NCBI GenBank assembly: GCA_016841745.1
Contig: JAENYO010000002.1
Location: 248,001 to 312,000, forward strand
Direction: 5' to 3'
Source: Acetomicrobium hydrogeniformans
GTDB taxonomy: Bacteria; Synergistota; Synergistia; Synergistales; JAFGMB01
DNA: 64,000 nt
Both the position numbers and the translations under genes were made by a program. Under the pieces are notes generated by a model that ran no database searches, was not told the DNA's origin, and saw nothing but the letters and a program-made list of their open reading frames with translations. Shown here in pieces: positions 18,134-25,787 of the stretch (positions are counted from its first letter, which is position 1; each line of letters opens with the position of its first letter).

Positions 18134-18780
18134 TTTCCTGCTGCCTCTATGGCAGGATCTGTTTCTGACTGTAGATGTCCGGATCTCAGAATATGTTCCC
18201 TGAGCAGAAAGTCTGTACCGCGATTGAGGGTTTCTTCCTGATTATCCACCTTTGAGCTGAGAAACGTATAACACAGTATAACGGGGACAGCAACGGAAAG
18301 ACCTGCAACGGTAGTAAAAAGGGCTTTCCAGATCCCTCCCGCCAGGGCTACCATTGGAGCTTCCGAGGCTCCCGTAAGCTTTTTGAATATTTCTATCATG
18401 CCCAGAACTGTTCCAAGAAGACCCAGAAGGGGAGTTACCCTGGCTATTGTAGCAAGGAGGTTGAGTCCCTTTTCCCATCGAAAGATCTCTCTTCGTACTT
18501 CCTGTTCCAAAAGCATTTTCATTGCCTCATGATCTACTTTCCAGTGGGTGATCCCAGCCCTGAAAAGTCTGTGAAGGGAAGTGGTCCCCCCATTAACTAT
18601 ATGTGTGGCCTGTTCTGCATCGTTGTTATAGATGGCCTCACATAGATTGAGTTCGATCTTTTCCGGATTTACGGTTGCTTTTGTAAAGAAAAAAAGCCTC
18701 TCCAGAACTATGGTTGCAGCAAGTACTGAGAGAAAGGCTATTATCCACATAATAGGACCGCCAGTATGCATTATCTCCAA
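18130..18780 (-). CDS. exbB: ExbB/TolQ/MotA family proton channel protein
   Basis: 216 aa with three membrane helices: about 9-29, then in LLATIARVTPLLGLLGTVLGMIEIF, then in ALFTTVAGLSVAVPVILCYTFL. These two conserved segments define the MotA/TolQ/ExbB family. First gene of the exbB-exbD-tonB operon. Start taken as TTG 18780 behind GAGGTGAGATAA; ATG 18771 is a possible alternative. Confidence 0.9.
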   Translation of the reverse strand: MEIMHTGGPIMWIIAFLSVLAATIVLERLFFFTKATVNPEKIELNLCEAIYNNDAEQATHIVNGGTTSLHRLFRAGITHWKVDHEAMKMLLEQEVRREIFRWEKGLNLLATIARVTPLLGLLGTVLGMIEIFKKLTGASEAPMVALAGGIWKALFTTVAGLSVAVPVILCYTFLSSKVDNQEETLNRGTDFLLREHILRSGHLQSETDPAIEAAGK

Positions 18781-18811
18781 TTATCTCACCTCAAGATCTG
18801 CCTTCTGTTCT

Positions 18812-18854
18812 TATAGAAGGGCTTTTCATAGTTTATTTGTAAAGCCCTTCTATA
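18812..18854 (-). other. Long stem-loop upstream of exbB
   Basis: Perfect 14-bp inverted repeat (18812-18825 with 18841-18854, core GAAGGGCTTT) with a 15-base loop, 32 bases upstream of the exbB start. No U-tract follows on the minus strand, so it is more likely a leader structure or protein-binding element than a simple terminator. A second GC-rich hairpin lies at about 18918-18938. The rest of 18781-19011 holds nothing else recognised. Confidence 0.45.
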
Positions 18855-18983
18855 TCAAGCCATTCATGAAAAGCCCAGGTTGTCTTGTATGGTTTCCCAT
18901 TCGCTGTTCTGCCTGTCTCCGCACCTGGGGAACAGGTGGAGTAGCCATCTTTGATGAGATCAGCGTAGAGAACGAGTAAAAAT

Positions 18984-19012
18984 GATCCTTCCCACAAGAT
19001 GCTGGAAGGATC
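18984..19012 (-). terminator. Terminator of the threonine deaminase-lysO operon
   Basis: Nine-bp perfect stem GATCCTTCC/GGAAGGATC (18984-18992 with 19004-19012). On the minus strand it is followed by a TTTTT run, directly after the lysO stop codon. Confidence 0.8.
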
Positions 19013-19614
19013 TAGAAAAGTTTATAACAGAGTGGAACCAACACTGGCATGGCTACTGTAATAAGTACTCCGGAAACAAAGGCGGCTATGGCCATCTGTT
19101 TCCCGGTACTTTTGATGATAAAGGGAAGTGCTGTATCCATTGCGGTTGCTCCGGCAATACCTATTGCACCGTTCTTTCCGAAGACAGCCACGAAAAGAGG
19201 CATGGCAGTCATCACCAGGAGTTCCCTGAGTAAATTGGAAATAAAAGCTATTGTTGCAGCCTCCGGGCCGGCAAGCTGTTTGAGCATAATTGTAGTAAGA
19301 CTATAATAGCCGCTACCAACAGATGCGGCAGCAGAAACTCCAGGAGGTAGTCCCACCAGAATACCAGTAATTATTCCTCCCATAAGACTTCCGATGACTG
19401 AAACTATTGGAATGAGAAAGGCTTTGTGTCCCATGTTGCGAATATTGGCCCATAGTTTCTGATCTTTTCCCATGTCCATTCCTATAACAAAACAGAGCAG
19501 GATCACAAATCCTTTTATCAGGCTGTTTGTCGTATCCAGTAACTCTCCAGGTACTATACCGGAAATGCCAATTACGACTCCTGTGATTAACAGTATAAAC
19601 GGTGTAATGGACAT
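19012..19614 (-). CDS. lysO: LysO-type amino-acid exporter, C-terminal part (DUF340)
   Basis: 200-aa membrane protein with six or seven hydrophobic helices, matching the C-terminal part of LysO/YbjE lysine exporters (family knowledge; usual full length about 300 aa). Typical stretches are IGMDMGKDQ, GYYSLTTIMLKQ and the region FISNLLRELL followed by GATAMDTALPFI. Start ATG 19614, a few bases after the stop of the N-terminal part, in the +1 frame relative to it. The two halves together give about 288 aa, that is, one full LysO. It probably exports lysine or a similar amino acid across the inner membrane. Confidence 0.8.
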   Translation of the reverse strand: MSITPFILLITGVVIGISGIVPGELLDTTNSLIKGFVILLCFVIGMDMGKDQKLWANIRNMGHKAFLIPIVSVIGSLMGGIITGILVGLPPGVSAAASVGSGYYSLTTIMLKQLAGPEAATIAFISNLLRELLVMTAMPLFVAVFGKNGAIGIAGATAMDTALPFIIKSTGKQMAIAAFVSGVLITVAMPVLVPLCYKLF

Positions 19615-19618
19615 ATTA

Positions 19619-19885
19619 TTACCCTTTTTTCAAGATAAGGAGGCATAAAGTTCCGCTTCCCGCAATAGTACCCATGGAAAGTAAAACAGCTTTAAACCCA
19701 ATAATACCAATATTAGAAAGAACTCCTCGGTATGTACCTACTTCCAGTCCTACAAAGAGAAGAAGTCCATATATGACAAACATCAGGATTCTGTCCAGGT
19801 ATACAGTTATGGTTACTGGAAGTTTTCCAGACCGTCCCAGGGTGATCCCAAGAAGGAGAAAAGCTATGAAAATTAATATATCCAA
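19619..19885 (-). CDS. LysO-type exporter, N-terminal part
   Basis: 88-aa protein with three helices (MDILIFIAFLLLGITLGR, then ILMFVIYGLLLFVGLEVG, then GFKAVLLSMGTIAGSGTL), matching the N-terminal part of LysO. TTG 19885 is preferred because it follows AAGAGAGG by 8 bases and avoids overlap with the deaminase gene; a longer reading to 19933 exists. It ends in K-K-G-stop at an A6 run. Removing one A would fuse it in frame with the next gene. Split LysO genes are known in anaerobes, so this may be natural. Confidence 0.72.
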   Translation of the reverse strand: MDILIFIAFLLLGITLGRSGKLPVTITVYLDRILMFVIYGLLLFVGLEVGTYRGVLSNIGIIGFKAVLLSMGTIAGSGTLCLLILKKG

Positions 19886-19904
19886 AACAGAAACCTCTCT
19901 TTTC

Positions 19905-20864
19905 TTATGGGTTTTCTGAAATAAAGCTGGCAAGATCCCTCAGGGCAATATTTCCTCCACTAAGGACGGCTACAGTTTTCCTGCCCATGGGAGCAACCTT
20001 ATGGGCAAGGAGGGCAGCTACTGTAACTGCTCCCGATGGCTCGACAAGGAGTTTGCATCTTTCCAGAAGCAGCATCATGGCGGCTCTTATTTCTTCCTCT
20101 GAAACTAGCAGTATATCATGTACATATTTCCGGACTAGGGGAAAGGTGTTGGTTCCGGGTATGGTTGTCTTCAGACCATCTGCTATAGAGACGATATTTT
20201 GAAGTTCACGCCTTTGTCCACTTCTGATCGATAGATACATGCTGTTGCTCTGTTCGGGTTCTACTCCAATGATTTTGATATCAGGCCTGGTTTCCTTTAT
20301 AGCCACTGCAATTCCCGATATCAAACCACCTCCGCCTATGGGAACCAGAACCTGTTCCACCTGGGGCATATCTTCCAGTATCTCCAGGCCTATTGTCCCC
20401 TGGCCTGCCATAACAAGAGGGTCATTGAAAGGATGAATGAAGGTCAGGCCCTTTTCCCTACAGACTTCTTCTGCTCTGTCTATACGTTCCATTGAACTGG
20501 TCCCGTGGAAGATAATTTCGGCGCCATATCCTTGGACTGCATCAACTTTTGCTGCAGAAGCATTTTTCGGCATGACCACAGTTGCCGGGTAACCGGAAAT
20601 GGCACCTGCAAGGGCCACAGCCTGTCCATGGTTACCGCTTGATGCAGTGATAATTCCCCTTTTCCCTTTGGGGGGTTCCAGGCTAAGGACAACATTAAGG
20701 GCTCCCCTTATCTTGAAGGCTCCTGTCTTCTGAAAGTTCTCTGGTTTCAGAAAAATCTTGTTTTTACATATATGGCTGAAAGTTTTCGAACCTATTAAGG
20801 GAGTCCTGTGCACCATGCCCCTGATCCGTTCCTGAGCTTGTTTTATGTGTGTGATATTTATCAT
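19905..20864 (-). CDS. Threonine ammonia-lyase (catabolic type, no ACT domain)
   Basis: PLP enzyme of 319 aa of fold type II. The PLP lysine lies in KPENFQKTGAFKIRGALN (FKIRGA), the serine/asparagine loop is SSGNHGQA, and the phosphate-binding glycine loop is PIGGGGLISG. It deaminates threonine (and perhaps serine) to 2-oxobutyrate, a fermentation entry point. No C-terminal ACT regulatory domain, unlike biosynthetic IlvA. ATG 20864 with GGAGGT at 20869-20874. First gene after the GEMM-I riboswitch; serine racemase or dehydratase activity cannot be ruled out. Confidence 0.83.
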   Translation of the reverse strand: MINITHIKQAQERIRGMVHRTPLIGSKTFSHICKNKIFLKPENFQKTGAFKIRGALNVVLSLEPPKGKRGIITASSGNHGQAVALAGAISGYPATVVMPKNASAAKVDAVQGYGAEIIFHGTSSMERIDRAEEVCREKGLTFIHPFNDPLVMAGQGTIGLEILEDMPQVEQVLVPIGGGGLISGIAVAIKETRPDIKIIGVEPEQSNSMYLSIRSGQRRELQNIVSIADGLKTTIPGTNTFPLVRKYVHDILLVSEEEIRAAMMLLLERCKLLVEPSGAVTVAALLAHKVAPMGRKTVAVLSGGNIALRDLASFISENP

Positions 20865-21059
20865 TTTTACCTCCACCATCAGAAAACATTTGAGCCTAAT
20901 CATAAAGGCTTTCTCTTTCATGGTAAAGGTGGTTTTTATGGAAGGGATCCATGATTAAAAAACACGATCTTATTATAAGACTGCCTTGAAGACAGGTGTG
21001 AAATTTCTCCCTGAAAGGGGATAAAAGAGAATATGGGGGGGTAAAAGGCATAAAAAAAG

Positions 21060-21206
21060 CCTTTAAAGGTAGCCCGGCTGGCCTGACTGACAATCTACTA
21101 ATCCCAAACAGGTCTTACTCTCGTAAAACCTCCTAGCCGTAAATCCGTTTTAGTCCCGTGGCTTTGCGTCGCCGTCTTTTGGCGGTTCTGCCCTTTACTT
21201 TAAAGG
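21060..21206 (-). promoter_or_regulatory. GEMM-I riboswitch (cyclic-di-GMP-I type)
   Basis: Read on the minus strand, the landmarks of the class appear in order: GGGCAGAACC at 21193-21184, a small hairpin, GACGCAAAGCC at 21170-21160 followed by ACGGGACTAAA, and CTAGGAGGTTTTACGAG at 21136-21120. GCAAAGCC-GG-CTAA is the diagnostic core. The first transcribed bases (CCTTTAAAG, 21206-21198) can pair over 9 bp with CTTTAAAGG at 21068-21060, which directly precedes a U7 run (21058-21052). So the platform probably controls termination. Downstream gene: threonine deaminase. A cGAMP-sensing variant cannot be excluded. Confidence 0.8.
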
Positions 21207-21213
21207 TAAACTG

Positions 21214-21242
21214 ATTATACGCATATCATGATAGAATGGCAA
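21214..21242 (-). promoter_or_regulatory. Strong sigma-70-type promoter before the GEMM riboswitch
   Basis: On the minus strand TTGCCA (21242-21237), a 17-bp spacer and a perfect TATAAT (21219-21214). The predicted start is near 21207, exactly where the riboswitch begins. Confidence 0.8.
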
Positions 21243-21398
21243 ACTGATAAATTGTGGATAACCCATAATAAGGAGAAATAATCTCCTTTTTTCTTAATTT
21301 GCTCTCGTAAAAATAATATTGCTGACATTTAGATGCAAGACCAGGGATTCTGGAGGCTGAAAAAGTTCCCATGAACTCAGGTTGGTGTCAATTACTGA

Positions 21399-22574
21399 TC
21401 AGATGAAACTTATGGAGACTTTTTTCAGGTACTTTTCCTCCAGGATCCTGGATATATTCTTTATGATATTTCTCCTGATCTCAATTTCTTCGGGGAGTGT
21501 AGGGTCCTGGTGTGCTTCGTTTATCCTGCTGCCTACGACGAAGTCGATAATATCGCTTTCCAGAAACATGTTTGCCAATCTTGATGCGGAACCAGTTTGT
21601 TTGCAATTATCTTTTCCTTCAAGGATTCCCAATGTCCTGGTAAGGGTTATTATTCCTTCGGTAACAAGATCTATTCCTTCCATGTAAGAAAGAGGGGGTA
21701 ATCCGGATCTTGCGGTTTTCAGATCTGTCTTGATAGTCCTTCCAAGCTCGCGGGAAATTATCTGGGCTGTTGTTCCGCCGCAGATTATTTTCCATCCTTC
21801 AGATTCCTGGAGTATGCGCGCATATTTTCGGTCATCTTCTTTTTTAAAGGGCGGTCCTGTCAGGAGAGTCAGTTTTCTTGGATGACGGAAGTATAGAACA
21901 GCACATGTCATGTCATCTCCGGCGCTGGAATGTCTTTCTTTGGCCAGGGCTTCATTGAGTATGGATCTTGATAGTTCTCTGGCCGATATATCAGTTTTTT
22001 TACCTACTGTCTTAAGAATAAAATCTCTGCATCCTTCCAGTTTCCAGCCCAGGGGAGTAGCCCAGTTACCCATTCCAGACTGGGTTATGCCGTCAGAAAG
22101 GACGATAATCCGGTCATCTGGGAGGGTGTTGAATTCACTTACAGTAATGGAGCGGTCCTTCCATTTGGCCGATGCGAGGACCTTTCCCGAAATCTTGAGT
22201 ATTGCGTTATTTCTCACCAGGAGGAAAGGGGGGTTGTCCATCTCGATTATTTTTGTTCTACCGTCAAGGATGCTGTCCACGATTGTAAAAGTTGCGTAGC
22301 TGATCTTTCTTACCTGACAGACAGGAAGAGCATCCATCATAACTTCGGCGGAGTGGAGTATTTCCATGTTGTTGGCGATAAAGTTCAAGGCCATGGTGGC
22401 TGTCATGGAGGAAAGTATATTGGCCTTAACTCCGCTGCCCAGACCGTCAGAAAGTACTGATATTGTCCTTTCCGAATCCTTGATCTTTTTCGAGAGGAAA
22501 CAGTCTCCGCATATATTTTCACCATTTTTCATTTTCTGGGCAAAATCAATTTCCAGGAAAAGGTTGTTCTCCAT
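21399..22574 (-). CDS. SpoIIE-type PP2C-like serine phosphatase next to the sensory hydrogenase
   Basis: 391-aa protein whose N-terminal 230 residues form a SpoIIE/PP2C domain: GENICGD near the start (metal-binding Asp), VLSDGLGSGVKAN, DRIIVLSDGITQSG and AGDDMTCAVLYF supply the acidic residues of the binuclear metal site. The C-terminal 160 residues are not recognised; ESEGWKIICGGTTAQIISRELG resembles the domain often attached to phosphatases in hydrogenase operons. Its start overlaps the stop of the hydrogenase-like gene (TAATG). Likely role is dephosphorylation of a signalling protein in response to the hydrogenase sensor (inference). Confidence 0.82.
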   Translation of the reverse strand: MENNLFLEIDFAQKMKNGENICGDCFLSKKIKDSERTISVLSDGLGSGVKANILSSMTATMALNFIANNMEILHSAEVMMDALPVCQVRKISYATFTIVDSILDGRTKIIEMDNPPFLLVRNNAILKISGKVLASAKWKDRSITVSEFNTLPDDRIIVLSDGITQSGMGNWATPLGWKLEGCRDFILKTVGKKTDISARELSRSILNEALAKERHSSAGDDMTCAVLYFRHPRKLTLLTGPPFKKEDDRKYARILQESEGWKIICGGTTAQIISRELGRTIKTDLKTARSGLPPLSYMEGIDLVTEGIITLTRTLGILEGKDNCKQTGSASRLANMFLESDIIDFVVGSRINEAHQDPTLPEEIEIRRNIIKNISRILEEKYLKKVSISFI

Positions 22575-24322
22575 TATTCTTCAGGAACTCCTTCGCTGGT
22601 TTCAGGGGTACCTTCATCGCTGTAGCCTTCTGCTATAGAGCGGAGAAGAATCTCAGTTTCCGCCATGTGTTCACCCAGCCTGCAGGCTATCTCCTGAACG
22701 GTGGAAAGGTTTTTCTGAATCACTTCGTTTGCACGCTGGGCGATCTTGTCCCTTCGCAGTTCTCTTCTTGTCACATCCAGAATGACGGCACCCACGATCT
22801 CATGGGGTTCAATGGAAAAGAGCACTATTTCAAAGAGCTTTTCTTCGTATCTGTAATGGTTAAGCCGAATATCTCTGTTTGTCTGGAGAACCTTCTTGAA
22901 CAGATCTGAAAAAGGGATTATCCGGGGAAGACTTGCTCCCTTAAGCCCTGGGCTGATCCTGTAAATTGAGAGAGTTTCATCCCCGAATAGTTCTGCGAAG
23001 CGCTGATTGCATTCCACTATCTTCATTTCATGGTCAACGATCACAACCCCTGAAGGCATTCTGCTCATAAGGGCATTTGATTTTTTCTGTGCCTTTTGCC
23101 GCATGAACGAAACGCACATTTCAGGTTCAGTCATACCCATTACCATTGCTTCGGCAAAAGCTCTGCATGTATCGTAGCCGCACCCTCCGCAGTTTAGCTC
23201 ATCTTTCTTGTCTTTTTTACCCAGTTTTAAAAGGGCGTTCCTGATCTGTTCCTCACCTGCACCTTCTTTTTTTATACATTTTGTCCGGAAGGTTTCTTTA
23301 AGTGGGATATCGGGTCTGGGTGTAGGCTTGATCCCCGGTTTTATGGTCCTTTTTTCTAATTCCATTCGTCTGGAAAGGAGCGGCGCATCAGAATCTGCGC
23401 AGGGACCGTTAATACAGCCTCCGGGACAGGCAGAACATTCTACAAATATTGTTCCTGCTGAAAGATCTTCCGGATCGATATTTTCCAGTGCTTCCTTGAC
23501 ATGATCAATTCCGGAAAGGGTGACGAAGCTTACTTTTTGAAAAGTGTCGTAAGCTTTTACAGTTTCTATTAATCCCCCTTCCATAGAATAGAGGCCACCG
23601 TCCCTTGATTTTTCAGGAACAAAGGAATAATCGTCAACTACCTTGTTTTTTTGAAGAGTTATCCTCGTATCTTCAAGCCATCTCTTGAGGTCCCTGAAGG
23701 TTAAGGCGGCGTAGAGAAGGTCCGGATATTTTTCAGCCTCTATTTTTGAGGCGATGCAGGGTCCAAAATGAACGATCCTTGCTTTTTCACCATAATGTTT
23801 TTTCATAAGTTTGCAGTGGGTCAGCAGGGGGGAGAGGAGCGGAGTTATAGAAGGAACCAGTTCATGGTTGTATTTTCCAATATACTCAACAACACTTGGA
23901 CATGCCGAGGAGATCCAAAGGTGCGGCGTTCTATCTTTAAGGAGTTGTGCTAGCCCGGCAGAAACCTGTTCTGCCCCAAGGGTTGTTTCGCTTACCCCTT
24001 TAAATCCCAGATCGATCAGGGCTTTGACCATAATAGAAGCATCTATTCTGGGAAATTCATTTACCCACGAGGGAGCAAGTGAAACATAGATCGATCTGTT
24101 AGTAACGGCTAAAAGTTCTTTAACGGGCTCGAGGTCATCCCTGATAGTTTTAACGTGGGCAGGACAGACCTCAAAGCATTTTCCGCAGACTATGCACAGC
24201 CCGGGAATTATCTTTGCTCTTCCATCCTCAACTCCTATGGCTTTTACCGGGCAATGGCGGACACATTTACAGCAATCCTGGCAGTCGTGGTCCAATGTGT
24301 AGATAGGATACCTGTTAAGCAT
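22574..24322 (-). CDS. hydS: Sensory [FeFe]-hydrogenase-like protein with PAS domain (HydS / group C type)
   Basis: 582 aa. Domains in order: a 2x[4Fe-4S] ferredoxin (C14, C17, C20, C24; C43, C46, C49, C53); an H-cluster domain with L1 SSACP (A140, C141), L2 FGPCIASK (C189) and L3 VECSACPGGC (C299, C303); a further Fe-S motif GGCGYDTCRAFAEA; a PAS domain (SGVVIVDHEMKIVECNQRFAELFG); and a C-terminal coiled segment. All four H-cluster cysteines are kept. The proton-relay cysteine just before the L1 ligand is alanine, as reported for group C sensory enzymes. It probably senses H2 or redox state and signals to the adjacent phosphatase. Confidence 0.88.
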   Translation of the reverse strand: MLNRYPIYTLDHDCQDCCKCVRHCPVKAIGVEDGRAKIIPGLCIVCGKCFEVCPAHVKTIRDDLEPVKELLAVTNRSIYVSLAPSWVNEFPRIDASIMVKALIDLGFKGVSETTLGAEQVSAGLAQLLKDRTPHLWISSACPSVVEYIGKYNHELVPSITPLLSPLLTHCKLMKKHYGEKARIVHFGPCIASKIEAEKYPDLLYAALTFRDLKRWLEDTRITLQKNKVVDDYSFVPEKSRDGGLYSMEGGLIETVKAYDTFQKVSFVTLSGIDHVKEALENIDPEDLSAGTIFVECSACPGGCINGPCADSDAPLLSRRMELEKRTIKPGIKPTPRPDIPLKETFRTKCIKKEGAGEEQIRNALLKLGKKDKKDELNCGGCGYDTCRAFAEAMVMGMTEPEMCVSFMRQKAQKKSNALMSRMPSGVVIVDHEMKIVECNQRFAELFGDETLSIYRISPGLKGASLPRIIPFSDLFKKVLQTNRDIRLNHYRYEEKLFEIVLFSIEPHEIVGAVILDVTRRELRRDKIAQRANEVIQKNLSTVQEIACRLGEHMAETEILLRSIAEGYSDEGTPETSEGVPEE

Positions 24323-24581
24323 CTTCTTTCATCTCCGGAATGGAGAGTTCCCTCTCCAGGATCTTTTCAACATCAGAAGAGCAGACTTTGTGGAATATCT
24401 TTCCATTAATGATAATGTTGGGTCCCTGAGTGCACTCTTCCTCACAGAGAGTTCCCTTGACAATAACTTTATCCTTAATTTGTTTTCGAAAAAGATATTG
24501 TTCAATGATCTCCAGATTTCGACCATTTCCCCTGGCTAAGCAGGAGCTACCCATGCAGATAACTATAGTATTCTTTCCCAT
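24315..24581 (-). CDS. Thioredoxin-like [2Fe-2S] ferredoxin (NuoE/HydC-like)
   Basis: 88 aa. The cysteine pattern C9-x4-C14 and, later, C-x3-C (GTLCEEECTQGP) matches the thioredoxin-fold [2Fe-2S] domain of NuoE and hydrogenase small subunits. It overlaps the following hydS-type gene by 8 bases, so the two are tightly coupled. It probably passes electrons to or from the sensory hydrogenase. ATG 24581 with TAAGGGA upstream. Confidence 0.85.
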   Translation of the reverse strand: MGKNTIVICMGSSCLARGNGRNLEIIEQYLFRKQIKDKVIVKGTLCEEECTQGPNIIINGKIFHKVCSSDVEKILERELSIPEMKEDA

Positions 24582-24666
24582 AAATCCCTTACCATCCGGT
24601 CATAGATCCTGTTCCTGAGAACCAGTGTCGAGTCGTAAAAATGAAAAAAGAGCATTTCAGTTGGAG

Positions 24667-24696
24667 AGTGTACTTTATATAGAATATAGAAGTCAA
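24667..24696 (-). promoter_or_regulatory. Candidate promoter of the sensory hydrogenase operon
   Basis: On the minus strand TTGACT (24696-24691), an 18-bp spacer and TACACT (24672-24667), about 85 bases upstream of the ferredoxin start. Good -35, weaker -10. Confidence 0.45.
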
Positions 24697-24803
24697 GAAG
24701 GGCATCCCATATTCGTGGTTATACAAATTTAGAACATTCCCTCCTCCCTCTCTGCCATAGCATAAAGCCTATCAAAAGTATTGAAAATAATAATCACCAA
24801 CTA

Positions 24804-24833
24804 TTGATAATTAACTATTGCTAACATTATAAT
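24804..24833 (+). promoter_or_regulatory. Promoter of the DsrE-like gene
   Basis: TTGATA (24804-24809), an 18-bp spacer and TATAAT (24828-24833), in an AT-rich stretch with a repeated AACTATTG element. Confidence 0.65.
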
Positions 24834-24884
24834 TCAGGAAAGGAAATTTGTTAGGAATATATCTATCAGGGGAGGAAGATGTTC

Positions 24885-25232
24885 ATGTCAGGACAGAAAA
24901 AAGAACTCCTTGTTATCTGGACAAGTAAAGACATTGATGTAGCAATGAATATGGTGTTTATGTATGCTAAAAATTCAAAACTCAAACAATGGTGGGATGA
25001 TGTTTTTCTTCTTATATGGGGACCTTCTGCTTTTGCTATGGCAAATGATACTGAACTTCAGGAATATCTGAAGGATTTGCAGGCCGTCGGCGTAAAGGTC
25101 CTGGCATGCCGAAAATGTGCTGAAAATTATGGAGTTGTTGAAAAACTGGAAAAGCTGGAAATAGATGTTTTTTATGCAGGCCAGTTCCTTTCAGAGTGGA
25201 TACAGGAAGATAAAAAAGTTATAACCTTCTAG
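24885..25232 (+). CDS. DsrE/DsrF-like family protein
   Basis: 115-aa cytoplasmic protein. Features are LLVIWTSKDIDVAMNMVFMYAKNSK at the N-terminus, a FLLIWGPSA strand, LKDLQAVGVKVLACRKCAENYGV with a conserved-looking cysteine pair (C-R-K-C), and a closing DVFYAGQFLSEWI. This pattern is typical of DsrE/DsrF-like small proteins, which act in sulfur transfer or bind small ligands; members outside sulfur-oxidation loci have no fixed role. ATG 24885 lies 9 bases after GGAGG; ATG 24879 is possible. Monocistronic, between its own promoter and terminator. Confidence 0.7.
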   Translation: MSGQKKELLVIWTSKDIDVAMNMVFMYAKNSKLKQWWDDVFLLIWGPSAFAMANDTELQEYLKDLQAVGVKVLACRKCAENYGVVEKLEKLEIDVFYAGQFLSEWIQEDKKVITF

Positions 25233-25260
25233 ACTGTTTAAGGATCCATGTCATTGTTTA

Positions 25261-25305
25261 TGAAAAGGTGGTTCCCGTAGTTCGGGAACCACCTTTTCTA
25301 TTTTT
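25261..25305 (+). terminator. Rho-independent terminator after DsrE-like gene
   Basis: Perfect 16-bp stem (25261-25276 with 25282-25297, core GGTGGTTCCCG) with a 5-base loop and a TTTTT tail. Confidence 0.9.
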
Positions 25306-25787
25306 CAATGTAAAACTTTGTGCAGTTCTTTGCCAATTAAATCGTGCTTCCTGGATACTGTTAAGTTCAGGATCTCTGGAAAAGAAATAGATAGTCTTAC
25401 CTGGAGGGTTTCTTCTCAAGTTCCAGATCAGGGCCAAAGTTCATGTGGTAAAACATGACCAGGACGATGATATGAAAAAAGCTTACAACAGAAAATCTTT
25501 TTCCTTGTAATTCTCTGGTAAAATAGGTGCCAGGATAACATTCCTTTTCTCTTGTAATAATCCATCTCATTCACTCACTCACTATTAAAACTAACAGAGG
25601 AATATTTCCATTTATCTCCAGCTATATCAAGGGTTTGATATCCTTCAAGGTTCTGAAAAAGTTGAATTGAAAATGAAAAGAATGCATTGTAACGGTAAAA
25701 GGTTTTTTCATTAACATTTTCTGAAGAGTAACATTATGAAGGGTCGTCAATCGGGCTTCCTCATTAAGCAGAGACTGAAAGATTTGG
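25306..25787. other. Gene-poor stretch before the acyltransferase gene
   Basis: About 480 bases with no gene I can support. It contains a short TCACTCACTCACT tract near 25569-25581 and AT-rich DNA. An open frame on the minus strand at 25622-25888 has no recognisable protein signature. Confidence 0.5.

Noticed and set aside
18855-18970. Possible riboswitch upstream of exbB (B12, SAM or metal type)
   Set aside because: GC-rich hairpins are present, but none of the core sequences of these classes could be found.
19612-19630. Programmed -1 frameshift joining the lysO parts
   Set aside because: The second part is in the +1 frame, so -1 slippage on the A6 run cannot join them; it has its own ATG and ribosome-binding site.
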